DNA of 64,000 nucleotides from Leptospira kemamanensis (GTDB lineage Bacteria > Spirochaetota > Leptospiria > Leptospirales > Leptospiraceae), in contig NZ_RQGG01000036.1 in the NCBI RefSeq assembly GCF_004769665.1, forward strand, positions 1 to 64,000. Reading direction: 5' to 3'. A program made the translations under genes and the position numbers. Shown here in pieces: positions 45,154 through 54,257 of the stretch; within the stretch, counting starts at the first letter, position 1; every line of letters begins with the position of its first letter. Under the pieces are notes generated by a model, which saw nothing but the letters and a program-made list of their open reading frames with translations, was not told where the DNA came from and ran no database searches.

Positions 45154-46134
45154 GTGATTTCTGGAACCAACGAATCCCAATTAGATTACATCAAGTCTCG
45201 TTACGGCAAAAACTGTAACATCATTCCCTTACAAGAAGAAGCATCCAGTAGACGATACTTTCATATCACGAATTCCGAAAAAGAAGAAGTTGTTTGTATC
45301 GATGATACCATCAATGAAGATTTCGTAACACTTTCAACCTACTTGGATGTCAATGGAATCAATGTTCCAAAAATTTTAGATCGAAACGATTCCTTAGGTA
45401 TCCTTTGTATGTCATTTGAAGGAAAGTTGGATTTTAGTTCCTACCAACTGAATGATTACCAAGACCAATTTCCTAAATTAATTGATTTGATTTTAAAATT
45501 ACAAAATTTGGATCCACCAAGTTTTGTGAAACAAAGAAGGTTTGATACAGATAAACTGAAATTTGAAACCAATCTTACATTGGAAAAATATTTTGCCTTC
45601 CAAAACCAATATCAAATCAAAACCAAGTTTTCCAATGAAGCAGCTGCGTTTATCGAAGAAACGGTAGGTTATTTAGACAAGTATCCAATCAATGTTTTTA
45701 CACACAGGGATTTCCATTGTCGTAATGTATTACGTTCACCAAACTCTGATTATACTTTAATAGATTACCAAGATGCTAGAATGGGTATTCCCCAATACGA
45801 TTTGGCTTCGATTTTATATGATGCCTACTACCCACTTCCCAGGGAATTTCGAATGAGTATGCTCAAATACTTTCAAGAACGAAACATTGACCAATCGAAA
45901 AAATTCAAAGATAGTTTTTATCTACAAGCCCTACAACGCTCCTTTAAAGCATTAGGAACTTATTTTCGAATGGTAGTTGATCATAAAAAAGATAAGTTCA
46001 AACCATCCATTCTCTCTTGCCTCAACCAATTAGAAGAGATCATTCAATTAGGAATGTTTGCTGATTCATTGTATATCTTTGTGAGAAGTTTGAGAGACGA
46101 ATTAAATTTACATCCGGAATTTCGTAAGTTATGA
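45154..46134 (+). CDS. amgK: AmgK-like sugar kinase (aminoglycoside phosphotransferase fold)
   Basis: A cytoplasmic kinase of 326 residues starting at GTG, nine bases after the preceding stop. The catalytic loop is VFTHRDFHCRNVLRS (HRDFHxxN) and the metal site is LIDYQDARMGIPQYD. Adjacent to a MurU-like nucleotidyltransferase with a 4-bp overlap, it matches the AmgK-MurU pair, which phosphorylates and then activates MurNAc in peptidoglycan recycling. The assignment rests on family plus context; a GlcNAc or other sugar substrate is possible. Confidence 0.8.
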   Translation: MISGTNESQLDYIKSRYGKNCNIIPLQEEASSRRYFHITNSEKEEVVCIDDTINEDFVTLSTYLDVNGINVPKILDRNDSLGILCMSFEGKLDFSSYQLNDYQDQFPKLIDLILKLQNLDPPSFVKQRRFDTDKLKFETNLTLEKYFAFQNQYQIKTKFSNEAAAFIEETVGYLDKYPINVFTHRDFHCRNVLRSPNSDYTLIDYQDARMGIPQYDLASILYDAYYPLPREFRMSMLKYFQERNIDQSKKFKDSFYLQALQRSFKALGTYFRMVVDHKKDKFKPSILSCLNQLEEIIQLGMFADSLYIFVRSLRDELNLHPEFRKL

Positions 46135-46853
46135 ATGCATTTGTCCTTGCAGCAGGGTTTGGCAAGAGAATGGGTTCTTTCACAGAAAACACTCCCAAAC
46201 CTCTTCTCAAAATCCAATCCATTACTCTTTTGGATTATGCTTTGTATCTATTACAATTGTGGAAAATTCAAAAGATTTGGGTCAACACACATTACTTAGG
46301 CGAACAAATTGTTGACCATTTACAAAAATGGAAAGGACTCTCCCTTACGGTAGCAGAAGAAAAATCCATCATACTCGGAACTGCAGGTGGAATACGAACG
46401 GCTCTGGGAGAAAATTTAAATTCAGAACCAATTTTACTCATCAATCCAGATACATTATTTTTTCCAAATCCTGATTTTTCGCCTAAAGATAGTTTAGCGA
46501 ATGGAAGTAAAATTCACCTTTATTTATTACCTATACCGGAAGGACAAAATTATACTAAAATTTCTATTGAAAAAAACCAAACCTTGTCCTTTGGCAACGG
46601 TGAATATTATTACATTGGACTTGCAGTTTTGAATCCAATGTGTTTGGCAGAATTAGAAACCAATCGGTATTATGATTTATCCGATACATTTAAAGAATGT
46701 GCCAAACGTGGTGAGATTACGGGAGAAATTTTTTCTGGGCATGTTTTGGATTTAGGGACAAAGGAACTTTGGGAAAGTTACCAAACCAAAGATGTATTTG
46801 GTAACCATCTCAAAGACATTCAAACATTCTTAAGTCGTTTCCAGGTGACTTAA
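46131..46853 (+). CDS. murU: MurU-like sugar-1-phosphate nucleotidyltransferase
   Basis: A nucleotidyltransferase of 240 residues. The signature MNAFVLAAGFGKRMGSFTEN continues TPKPLL. IWVNTHYLGEQIVDHL and GTAGGIRTALG follow, then LLINPDTLFF with the metal aspartate. This resembles MurU, which makes UDP-MurNAc from MurNAc-1-phosphate in the bypass recycling pathway that avoids MurA and hence fosfomycin. It overlaps amgK by 4 bp. Its 3' end overlaps that of the convergent pgi gene by 24 bp. Confidence 0.8.
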   Translation: MNAFVLAAGFGKRMGSFTENTPKPLLKIQSITLLDYALYLLQLWKIQKIWVNTHYLGEQIVDHLQKWKGLSLTVAEEKSIILGTAGGIRTALGENLNSEPILLINPDTLFFPNPDFSPKDSLANGSKIHLYLLPIPEGQNYTKISIEKNQTLSFGNGEYYYIGLAVLNPMCLAELETNRYYDLSDTFKECAKRGEITGEIFSGHVLDLGTKELWESYQTKDVFGNHLKDIQTFLSRFQVT

Positions 46854-48182
46854 GATTTCTGATTTACGTTTTTCAAATCCTTTCTTACCTAATAGAGCAA
46901 ACATATTATTTTTGTAATCTTCCACACCTGGTTGGTCAAAAGGATTCACTCCCAACATATAACCAGAAATGGCACAAGAAAATTCGTAAAAATACAATAG
47001 TTCACCTAACGTTTCTTCATTGATGATAGGCATTGTGATTTCCAAACAAGGAACACCTCCATCTTTATGAGCAATCAAAGTTCCTAACATGGCATTTTGG
47101 TTGACTTCCGAAAGTTTTTTCCCAGCCAAATAATTAAGTCCATCGTTATCGTCCGTTTTTTCCGTGAGATACACATCTTGTTTGGGAGTTTCCACTTTGA
47201 TGACGGTTTCCAAAAGTTTACGTTCCCCATCTTGGATGTATTGGCCCATGGAATGTAAGTCAGTTGTAAATTGCACTGAAGCGGGAAAAATTCCTTTCCC
47301 TGTTTTCCCTTCACTTTCACCAAATAACTGTTTCCACCACTCGGATACATAACCTAACGAAGGATTGTAAGAAACAAAAATTTCAGTTGTTTTCCCTATA
47401 GCGTACAATCCATTTCGGATCGCTGCGTAGAGAGATGCCAAATTCCCTTCTTTGGTGGAGGTTGTTTTTAATTCTGACTCCATTTGTTTGGCACCATCGA
47501 TCAATTTGTTGATACTAAAACCAGCAGCGGCAATGGGCAAAAGTCCAACGGGTGTGAAAACAGAATACCTTCCTCCAACATCATCAGGAATGACAAAGGT
47601 TGGAAAACAATATTCATCTGCTAAATGTTTGAGTGCTCCCTTGGCTTTGTCTGTTGTGGCAAAAACTCGATTTTTGATATTCTCTTTTCCATACTTACGT
47701 TCTAACAGAGAAAGTAACAGACGAAAGGCGATTGCAGGTTCTGTTGTTGTTCCTGATTTGGATATTACATTTACGGAGAACTCTTTATTTTCTAAAAAAG
47801 CGAGTAATCGAAAATGGTAATCAGCATCCAAATGATGTCCTGCATATAGAATTTTAACCGTTTTCTTTTGTGTCTCAGGAGTGCTAAACTCGGGTGTGAG
47901 TGCTTCGATGACTGCTCGAGCACCTAAATAACTTCCACCGATTCCGACTACAACTAGGTATTGAGAATGGGACTGAATCATTTCAGCAGCTTTGCGAATG
48001 TTCTGTAAATCTTCTGCTTTGGTTTGGCTAGGAAGGTCCACCCATCCTAAAAATTCTTTGCCAAGTCCTGTTCGATTTAAGACCGTTTGACGGGCTTTTT
48101 CCGCTTTTTCTAATTCTATTTCCAATTGAGAGGTAGAAAGAAAAGGTTTCACAAAGCGATCCGAAATTTTTAGATTCGACAT
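46830..48182 (-). CDS. pgi: glucose-6-phosphate isomerase
   Basis: This enzyme interconverts glucose-6-phosphate and fructose-6-phosphate in glycolysis. The ATG at 48182 is chosen because AGGTG lies just upstream and the protein then begins MSNLKISDRF; a longer frame to 48320 would run through the galK start. It has 450 residues. Landmarks: VVGIGGSYLGARAVIEAL, NVISKSGTTTEPAIAFR, GGRYSVFTPVGLLP and FDQPGVEDYKN. This is the shorter bacterial form. It is divergent from galK with a 44-bp gap. Confidence 0.96.
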   Translation of the reverse strand: MSNLKISDRFVKPFLSTSQLEIELEKAEKARQTVLNRTGLGKEFLGWVDLPSQTKAEDLQNIRKAAEMIQSHSQYLVVVGIGGSYLGARAVIEALTPEFSTPETQKKTVKILYAGHHLDADYHFRLLAFLENKEFSVNVISKSGTTTEPAIAFRLLLSLLERKYGKENIKNRVFATTDKAKGALKHLADEYCFPTFVIPDDVGGRYSVFTPVGLLPIAAAGFSINKLIDGAKQMESELKTTSTKEGNLASLYAAIRNGLYAIGKTTEIFVSYNPSLGYVSEWWKQLFGESEGKTGKGIFPASVQFTTDLHSMGQYIQDGERKLLETVIKVETPKQDVYLTEKTDDNDGLNYLAGKKLSEVNQNAMLGTLIAHKDGGVPCLEITMPIINEETLGELLYFYEFSCAISGYMLGVNPFDQPGVEDYKNNMFALLGKKGFEKRKSEILSHLETT

Positions 48183-48226
48183 AGCACCTGTCCTAAAATA
48201 AAGTATAGCATCGAAAGGAAGATGAT

Positions 48227-49396
48227 GTGGATTCATTGAGAAGTAAAGAAAATTTGAATCAATTTGAACGTATATTTGGAAAAACAAATTCCCATCCACG
48301 ATTGTTTGGTGCCCCCGCAAGGATCAATATCATTGGAGAACATGTGGATTATTTGGGAGGAATTGTATTACCAGCCGCAATAGATTTTTCTGTACAAGTT
48401 TTCATAAGACCCAATCAAACATCCTATTACCAATTCCACTCTGTTACTTACCAGGAAACAGTGAAAGTGGAAAAACCCTTCCATCAAAATTCAAACTCTC
48501 CTTGGACCGATTACATCACAGGTGTCATCCAAGAGATGGAAAAGTTAGGTTTTTCCATTCCTGGTTTTGATTTATTAGTAGATGGTGATATTCCGCAAGG
48601 TTCAGGTCTTTCTTCCTCTGCTGCTTTAGAAGTGGTCACGGGTTTTGCAATTTCAGAAAGTTTTGGATTGGGAATCAAAAAAGAAACTATCGCTGTGATT
48701 GGCCAGAAGGCCGAAAACAATTTTGTTGGAACCAAATGTGGAATCATGGATCAGTTCATCATTGCTGTGGGCAAAGCAAACGATTGTATTTCCCTCAATA
48801 CAGACACTCTCCAATATACCTACCATCACTTTGATCTAAATGAATATGAATTTTATCTCATCAATTCCAATGTAAAACATAACTTAAAAGACAGCGCTTA
48901 TAACCAAAGAAGGTTAGAATGTGAATCCGCCTTAAAAAAAATTCAGGCAAAATTTCCCAAGTTTCTCCAACTCTATGATGTAACTCTATCCGATGAGGAA
49001 CTCCAACTCTGTGGCCTAAGTCTGGAAGAAAAAAAACGCACAATCCATGTCACATCCGAACGGGAAAGAACCAAACAAGTCATCCAGGGTTTGGAATCCA
49101 ACCAATTGGAGTCAGTAGGGAATGCTCTCTTTGCGACCCATGAATCGTTGTCAAAAAATTTCGAAGTGTCATGTGAAGAAACAGACTTTATCGTTTCCAC
49201 TCTCAAAGCTCTCGGGGCAGTGGGGGCAAGGATGATAGGTGGTGGGTTTGGCGGGTGCGTACTCGTACTAGACAAAAAAGATCATTTTGCTAAAATAAAT
49301 GAAGAAATGAAAAAAAGTTATCAACAAAAATTTAACCTTGCGTTAGACTTCTACAAGTTTCAAATCTCGGATGGGGTGAAGGAAATTTCTATATGA
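48227..49396 (+). CDS. galK: galactokinase
   Basis: A GHMP-family kinase of 389 residues starting at GTG, with AAGGAAG about five bases upstream. The galactokinase signature GAPARINIIGEHVDYLGG lies near residue 28, the ATP motif is IPQGSGLSSSAALEVVTG, and the third motif is MIGGGFGGCVLVLD. It phosphorylates galactose at C1, linking it to glycolysis or to nucleotide sugars for LPS. No galT or galE lies in the window. It overlaps a STAS gene by 4 bp. Confidence 0.93.
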   Translation: MDSLRSKENLNQFERIFGKTNSHPRLFGAPARINIIGEHVDYLGGIVLPAAIDFSVQVFIRPNQTSYYQFHSVTYQETVKVEKPFHQNSNSPWTDYITGVIQEMEKLGFSIPGFDLLVDGDIPQGSGLSSSAALEVVTGFAISESFGLGIKKETIAVIGQKAENNFVGTKCGIMDQFIIAVGKANDCISLNTDTLQYTYHHFDLNEYEFYLINSNVKHNLKDSAYNQRRLECESALKKIQAKFPKFLQLYDVTLSDEELQLCGLSLEEKKRTIHVTSERERTKQVIQGLESNQLESVGNALFATHESLSKNFEVSCEETDFIVSTLKALGAVGARMIGGGFGGCVLVLDKKDHFAKINEEMKKSYQQKFNLALDFYKFQISDGVKEISI

Positions 49397-49785
49397 TTCA
49401 AAATTGGGATGATTATAACGTAGAAAGTGGAGACTTCAAAATGGAAGTCCTACAACAGAAATTTGTCCCACTTCCAGAATCTGCCGTTTATTTCGAGTTA
49501 TCTGGCGAAATCAATTTATACAATTCCCAAGTCATGAAAGAAAATTTGGAAATCTTAATTTCCAAAGGAATCCATCATATCTTTTTAAATTTTGAACAAG
49601 TCAGTTACATTGATAGCTCAGGGTTAGGAGTTTGTCTTGGAATTCACTCTCGGTTGGTAAAACAACAGGGATACATTCGGATTGTATCCCCTTCCGAAAA
49701 AGTTCGTTATGTGTTAGAACTTACTAAACTCAAAAGTTTGCTCCAAATTTTTCCGACTTTGGAGCAGGCCGTGCAACATACTTAA
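49393..49785 (+). CDS. STAS-domain anti-sigma factor antagonist
   Basis: A single STAS domain of 130 residues. The core shows VYFELSGEINLYNSQVMKEN and FEQVSYIDSSGLGVCLGI, where the serine pair is the usual phosphorylation site. Such proteins switch partners with anti-sigma kinases. The gene overlaps galK by 4 bp and ends 4 bp inside the convergent mtnP gene. Its kinase could be the receiver-HATPase protein at 26120-27049, but this is inference. Confidence 0.88.
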   Translation: MIQNWDDYNVESGDFKMEVLQQKFVPLPESAVYFELSGEINLYNSQVMKENLEILISKGIHHIFLNFEQVSYIDSSGLGVCLGIHSRLVKQQGYIRIVSPSEKVRYVLELTKLKSLLQIFPTLEQAVQHT

Positions 49786-50645
49786 AAATAAGTAGGAAAC
49801 AAATACTTTAACTTCGCAATTTGTTCTGGATTTCGTTTTTCTGGTGAAGTCACTAGAGAAAACTTTGTACTTCCCACCAAACTATTGTCATCCGACTTTC
49901 CTAAATGATCAATTAACGTAGAAAGTAATTTTTTTGCTGTGTCGGCATTCGCGCTAAGATTAGCAAGAACCATCTCCAGAGTCACGTGTGCTTCATCTTC
50001 TTTCCAACAATCGTAGTCTGTAGACATACAAACCATTTGGTAAAGAATCTCTGCTTCTCGTGCCAATTTTGCTTCCGGTAAAACTGTCATATTGATGATA
50101 TCAGCACCCCAAGAACGATACATATGGGACTCAGCTCTCGTAGAAAACAAAGGTCCTTCCATACAAATCAATGTTTTGTTAGAATGAATAGGAAGATTGA
50201 TTTGTTTTGCCGCCGCTTCTACTTTTTTAGCAAGTCCAGGGGAAAAAGGATCTGCAAATGGTGCATGTGCCACCATTCCATTTTCAAAAAATGTTGCATG
50301 TCTTGCTTTTGTTCGGTCAATGATTTGTGAAGGGATCACAAAATCTCTAGGTGCAATTTCTTGTCGTAAACTTCCCACAGAACTAAAGGCAATGATTTCT
50401 TCGACGCCTAACTGTTTTAATGCGGCAATATTGGCCCGTGCTGGAACTTCACTTGGATTTAAAAAATGTCCTTTCCCATGTCTTGGTAAAAACGCAATTT
50501 CTTTTCCTTTGAACCGACCAATCGTAATCGTATCAGATGGTTTTCCCCAAGGAGTATCTGGATGGATTTCCTTAAGAATTTCCATTCCGTCGATTGAGTA
50601 TAGTCCTGTTCCACCAATCACCCCAATTTTCACTACATTTGCCAT
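49782..50645 (-). CDS. mtnP: S-methyl-5'-thioadenosine phosphorylase
   Basis: This enzyme cleaves methylthioadenosine to adenine and methylthioribose-1-phosphate in methionine salvage. At 287 residues it is normal size. Landmarks: KIGVIGGTGLYSIDGME, AFLPRHGKGHFLNPSEVPAR, IIAFSSVGSLR, LICMEGPLFSTRAESHMYR and DIINMTVLPEAKLAREAEI. AGAGGA lies just before the ATG. It converges with the STAS gene. Confidence 0.95.
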   Translation of the reverse strand: MANVVKIGVIGGTGLYSIDGMEILKEIHPDTPWGKPSDTITIGRFKGKEIAFLPRHGKGHFLNPSEVPARANIAALKQLGVEEIIAFSSVGSLRQEIAPRDFVIPSQIIDRTKARHATFFENGMVAHAPFADPFSPGLAKKVEAAAKQINLPIHSNKTLICMEGPLFSTRAESHMYRSWGADIINMTVLPEAKLAREAEILYQMVCMSTDYDCWKEDEAHVTLEMVLANLSANADTAKKLLSTLIDHLGKSDDNSLVGSTKFSLVTSPEKRNPEQIAKLKYLFPTYF

Positions 50646-50737
50646 ATGAATCCTCTTAAAGTGCAGTTTTCCCCCAACGATTTTGGTTGCATTCGTTTTT
50701 TAAGTTCCCAAACTGTTGAATGCTCATGGGAGAATAC

Positions 50738-52168
50738 ATGAAATCCAAAATCCTTTCCTTTACAAGTATTGCGCTTCTCTTTTTTGTCACTGCCAGCATC
50801 ACCTCTGATAGTTCCTTTGATTTATCCACTGACTCGGATCGAAAATCAGTGAGTGTTACCATTTATAATGGTGGAATTGGCCTTGTTCGAGAAACTCGGG
50901 TTCTCAATCTAACCAAAGGAATTCGTACGTTACGATTTGAAGATGTCCCTTCTCAAATCATCCCACAAACCGTTCGTGTCAAAGGGGAAGATCCCAAAAA
51001 ACTAACTGTCTTCGAACAAAACTATGAATACGATTTAATTTCACCAGAACGATTGATGGACAAATACATTGGGAAAGAAGTGACCCTTTACCAAGATGGC
51101 AAAGAAAAAACCACTTCGGTCAAAGCAAAACTCATCGCCAATAATGGAAGTCCAGTTTACCAAATTGGAAACGAAGTTTCCTTAGGATACAATGGGCGTG
51201 TCACTGTACCAACAATTCCAGAGAATTTATTCGCTAAACCAACGTTAGTATGGAAATTGAAGAATGAGACGGAAAAAGAACAGGCTGTGGAAGTATCTTA
51301 CCAAACCAATGGGCTTGGTTGGTCAGCGGACTACATTCTTGTTTTAGACAAAGAAGAAAATGAATGTGGTCTCAACTCTTGGGTCACACTCAACAACAAC
51401 TCGGGTGCTGAATTTAAAAATGCAGTTCTACAATTAGTTGCGGGTAAAGTAAATTTGATTTCGAATCGCCCAGCTTACTCACCACAACCACGTTCTATAA
51501 AAAAATCCATGATGAAGGAATATGAAGAATCTGATTCGGCCCCCGAATTCAACCAAGAGAATCTTTCTGAGTATTACCTCTATACCTTAGACCAACCAAC
51601 AACAATTGGTTACAACCAAACAAAACAAGTTCAACTCTTTCAATCTGAAGGCATTGAAATCAAAAAATACTTTGTTTTCGAAAACCTTCCTATGTATGAG
51701 GGAAATGAAAAAAACTTCAATAACGCAACCATTAAGTACATCTTTAAAAACGCTAAAAAGAATAACTTAGGCAGACCACTTCCACAAGGAACCATTCGAG
51801 TTTTTAAAGCTGATTCCAAAGGAAGACAACAATTACTCGGGGAAGATACAATCGATCATACTCCTGAAAACGAAGATGTAAAAATCAAAACAGGTCAGGC
51901 CTTTGATGTTGTAGCCAACGGAAAACGACTTTCTTATGAAGTCTTTAAACTTTCCAGAGGAGATAAGTCATCTTATTCTGTAGAAATTCGAAATCGTAAA
52001 AAAGAAGCGATTGAAATTCGTTTTTATGCTAGTTTATGGGGTGATTGGAACATCACAAAATCTTCACATAAATTCATAAAAGAATCTTCTACAAAATCTT
52101 ATGCGGATGTTCCACTCAAAGCAAATGAGGTAGTCACATTGGAATACACCGTTGAGACAAAATACTAA
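50738..52168 (+). CDS. DUF4139-type secreted protein
   Basis: A protein of 476 residues from the ATG at 50738, which has GGGAG five bases upstream; two further ATGs at 50720 and 50726 are in frame. It has a signal peptide (MKSKILSFTSIALLFFVTAS). The mature part shows SVTIYNGGIGLVRETRVL and GLGWSADYILVLDKEE, features of the DUF4139 family, and a beta-rich C-terminus. These proteins are of unknown role. It lies 2 bp before a desaturase-like gene and is probably co-transcribed with it. Confidence 0.75.
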   Translation: MKSKILSFTSIALLFFVTASITSDSSFDLSTDSDRKSVSVTIYNGGIGLVRETRVLNLTKGIRTLRFEDVPSQIIPQTVRVKGEDPKKLTVFEQNYEYDLISPERLMDKYIGKEVTLYQDGKEKTTSVKAKLIANNGSPVYQIGNEVSLGYNGRVTVPTIPENLFAKPTLVWKLKNETEKEQAVEVSYQTNGLGWSADYILVLDKEENECGLNSWVTLNNNSGAEFKNAVLQLVAGKVNLISNRPAYSPQPRSIKKSMMKEYEESDSAPEFNQENLSEYYLYTLDQPTTIGYNQTKQVQLFQSEGIEIKKYFVFENLPMYEGNEKNFNNATIKYIFKNAKKNNLGRPLPQGTIRVFKADSKGRQQLLGEDTIDHTPENEDVKIKTGQAFDVVANGKRLSYEVFKLSRGDKSSYSVEIRNRKKEAIEIRFYASLWGDWNITKSSHKFIKESSTKSYADVPLKANEVVTLEYTVETKY

Positions 52169-52170
52169 AC

Positions 52171-53757
52171 ATGGAAACAAAGTATGACGTCATCATCATT
52201 GGTTCTGGAATCGGTGGATTAACCGCCGCTTCCATTTTATCACAAGTCGCAAACAAAAAGGTTTTAGTTCTCGAACGTCATTTTAAGTTAGGTGGCTTTA
52301 CTCATACCTTCAAACGATTGGGAAAATTTGAATGGGATGTAGGTATCCATTACATCGGTGATTTGGCAGAAGGTTCCATGTTACGAACCCTAATTGATTC
52401 GATCACAAAACGTGGTGTCCAATGGAAAAAAATGGAAGAACCTTTTGAAGTTTTTGATTACCCAAACTTTAGTTTTCCAGTGTATGGAGAAAAAGAACGG
52501 TTTCGGAATGATCTCAAATCCAAATTCCCCAAAGAAGAAAAGGCTATCGACCAGTACTTCAAAGATGTGGAAACCTTCACACAATGGTTTGGACGTCACT
52601 TCACCTTAAAAGCCTTACCTGCTTTTTTTGAGAAAGCCGCTAAATTACTTGGTTTGGATCACATTAAAACTCCTTACATCACAACAAAAGAATACATGGA
52701 CTCTCATTTCCAAAATGAGGACCTAAGAGCTCTACTCTGCTCCCAATGGGGAGATTATGGCCTTCCTCCCAAAGATTCTTCTTTTGCGATCCATGCAATG
52801 ATTGTGGCCCATTACTTTAACGGTGGTTACTTTCCAATAGGTGGTTCTTCCAAAATTGTAGATTCCATTGAACCAATTGTCGAAAAAAACGGTGGTGCGA
52901 TGAAAATCCTACATACCGTAAAAGAAATTCTTTTGGATGGGGACAAAGCCATTGGAGTGAAAGTAGATGTGCAAAAAGGGAAAACCATCTCCGAACATAG
53001 TTTTTTTGCCGATGTCATCATCTCAGATGCAGGAGCTTATACTACGTATAACAAACTATTGCCCAAACAGTTTTCGAAGGACTTTCAAACTCCTTTGGAA
53101 TCGCTTAGCACCCAAGGGACAACATCCATCACACTTTACATTGGATTTAAAGAATCACCATCGAAACTCGGATTTCATGGAGAAAACCATTGGATTTTTC
53201 CATCCGTAGACCATGACGAAAGTTATGCGAACCGAAATGGACTGATCCAGGGGAAACCACCGATGATGTATTTGTCTTTTCCATCTCTGAAAAACCCAGA
53301 AGCGGAAGGTCATACCGCCGAAGCCATTAGTTTTGCTGATTATTCTAATTTTGCAAAATGGAAGGAAGAACCTTGGAAAAAACGAGGGGAAGACTACAAC
53401 CAATTGAAAGCGACCATTACCGAAGGGATGTTGCAATTTTTAGAAGAACGGTTCAAAGGATTTCGAGACCTCATTGAGTTTACTGAACTTTCCACACCGA
53501 TCACCACCGAATTCTTTACTGGCCACAAAGAAGGTTCCATTTATGGACTTTCCTGTACACCAGAACGCTTTCGCCAAGAATGGTTAGGAGTAAGGACGAC
53601 TGTCAAAAATCTTTATCTCACTGGTGCAGATGCTTGTTCTCCAGGAGTCGCAGGTGCTCTCATGGGTGGTGTGGCTTGCTCTTCTGTGGTTCTCGGTCTT
53701 ACGGGAACCTTACGGCTCATGAAGGAACTTTTCCAAAAGAGCCAAGAAACCGGTTGA
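52171..53757 (+). CDS. phytoene-desaturase/retinol-saturase-like FAD oxidoreductase
   Basis: A flavoprotein of 528 residues. The N-terminal FAD fold is YDVIIIGSGIGGLTAASIL, followed by LERHFKLGGFTHTFKR. The C-terminal signature is NLYLTGADACSPGVAGALMG. The family includes carotenoid desaturases, isomerases and retinol 13,14-reductase. The exact substrate, a carotenoid or other polyene, is not known. It begins 2 bp after the DUF4139 gene. A MarR regulator promoter begins inside its last codons. Confidence 0.88.
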   Translation: METKYDVIIIGSGIGGLTAASILSQVANKKVLVLERHFKLGGFTHTFKRLGKFEWDVGIHYIGDLAEGSMLRTLIDSITKRGVQWKKMEEPFEVFDYPNFSFPVYGEKERFRNDLKSKFPKEEKAIDQYFKDVETFTQWFGRHFTLKALPAFFEKAAKLLGLDHIKTPYITTKEYMDSHFQNEDLRALLCSQWGDYGLPPKDSSFAIHAMIVAHYFNGGYFPIGGSSKIVDSIEPIVEKNGGAMKILHTVKEILLDGDKAIGVKVDVQKGKTISEHSFFADVIISDAGAYTTYNKLLPKQFSKDFQTPLESLSTQGTTSITLYIGFKESPSKLGFHGENHWIFPSVDHDESYANRNGLIQGKPPMMYLSFPSLKNPEAEGHTAEAISFADYSNFAKWKEEPWKKRGEDYNQLKATITEGMLQFLEERFKGFRDLIEFTELSTPITTEFFTGHKEGSIYGLSCTPERFRQEWLGVRTTVKNLYLTGADACSPGVAGALMGGVACSSVVLGLTGTLRLMKELFQKSQETG

Positions 53758-53782
53758 CAAATGGTTTGAGATTTGATAGTTT
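53754..53782 (+). promoter_or_regulatory. marR promoter, possibly leaderless
   Basis: TTGACA (53754-53759) is followed by a 17-bp spacer and TAGTTT (53777-53782). The ATG lies at 53795, so the transcript start would be within a few bases of it, and no Shine-Dalgarno sequence is present. TTTGATATTAAA nearby is an imperfect dyad that could be an operator. Confidence 0.5.
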
Positions 53783-53794
53783 GATATTAAACCA

Positions 53795-54256
53795 ATGGGA
53801 ACTAAATTCAAAGGATCTAAAAAGGAAGTACAAGCTCTCGACGCGTTTATCAAATTAAAACGTGCTTCGGAATCTTTGTCTTCTAGGCTTATTTCTGAAT
53901 TCAACAAATGGAATATTTCAGAAAGCCAATTTGGAGTTTTGGAAACTTTGTACCACTTGGGCCCTCTTTGCCAAAAAGACTTGGGGGATAAAATCCTCAA
54001 AAGTACAGGAAACATCACACTTGTGATTGATAACTTGGAAAAACGAAATTTGGTAGAAAGGGTTCGTGGAGTGGAAGACAGAAGGTTTATCTCTGTCCAC
54101 CTCACAACCGATGGTAAAAAACTGATTGAACAGATTTTTCCTGACCACGTAAAACGAATTACATCAGAGTTTGCCGTTCTTTCCCCAGAAGAACAAGATG
54201 TTCTCGGGAAAATCTGCAAAAAACTCGGTAAAAAAAACGAGACTTGTCCAAAATAG
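53795..54256 (+). CDS. MarR family transcriptional regulator
   Basis: A winged-helix regulator of 153 residues. The DNA-binding part is LGPLCQKDLGDKILKSTGNI followed by the wing VERVRGVEDRRFISVHLT, a standard MarR pattern. The flanking helices would form the dimer interface. Its promoter starts within the end of the desaturase-like gene. Self-regulation and control of the adjacent genes are plausible. Effector unknown. Confidence 0.9.
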   Translation: MGTKFKGSKKEVQALDAFIKLKRASESLSSRLISEFNKWNISESQFGVLETLYHLGPLCQKDLGDKILKSTGNITLVIDNLEKRNLVERVRGVEDRRFISVHLTTDGKKLIEQIFPDHVKRITSEFAVLSPEEQDVLGKICKKLGKKNETCPK

Positions 54257-54257
54257 T

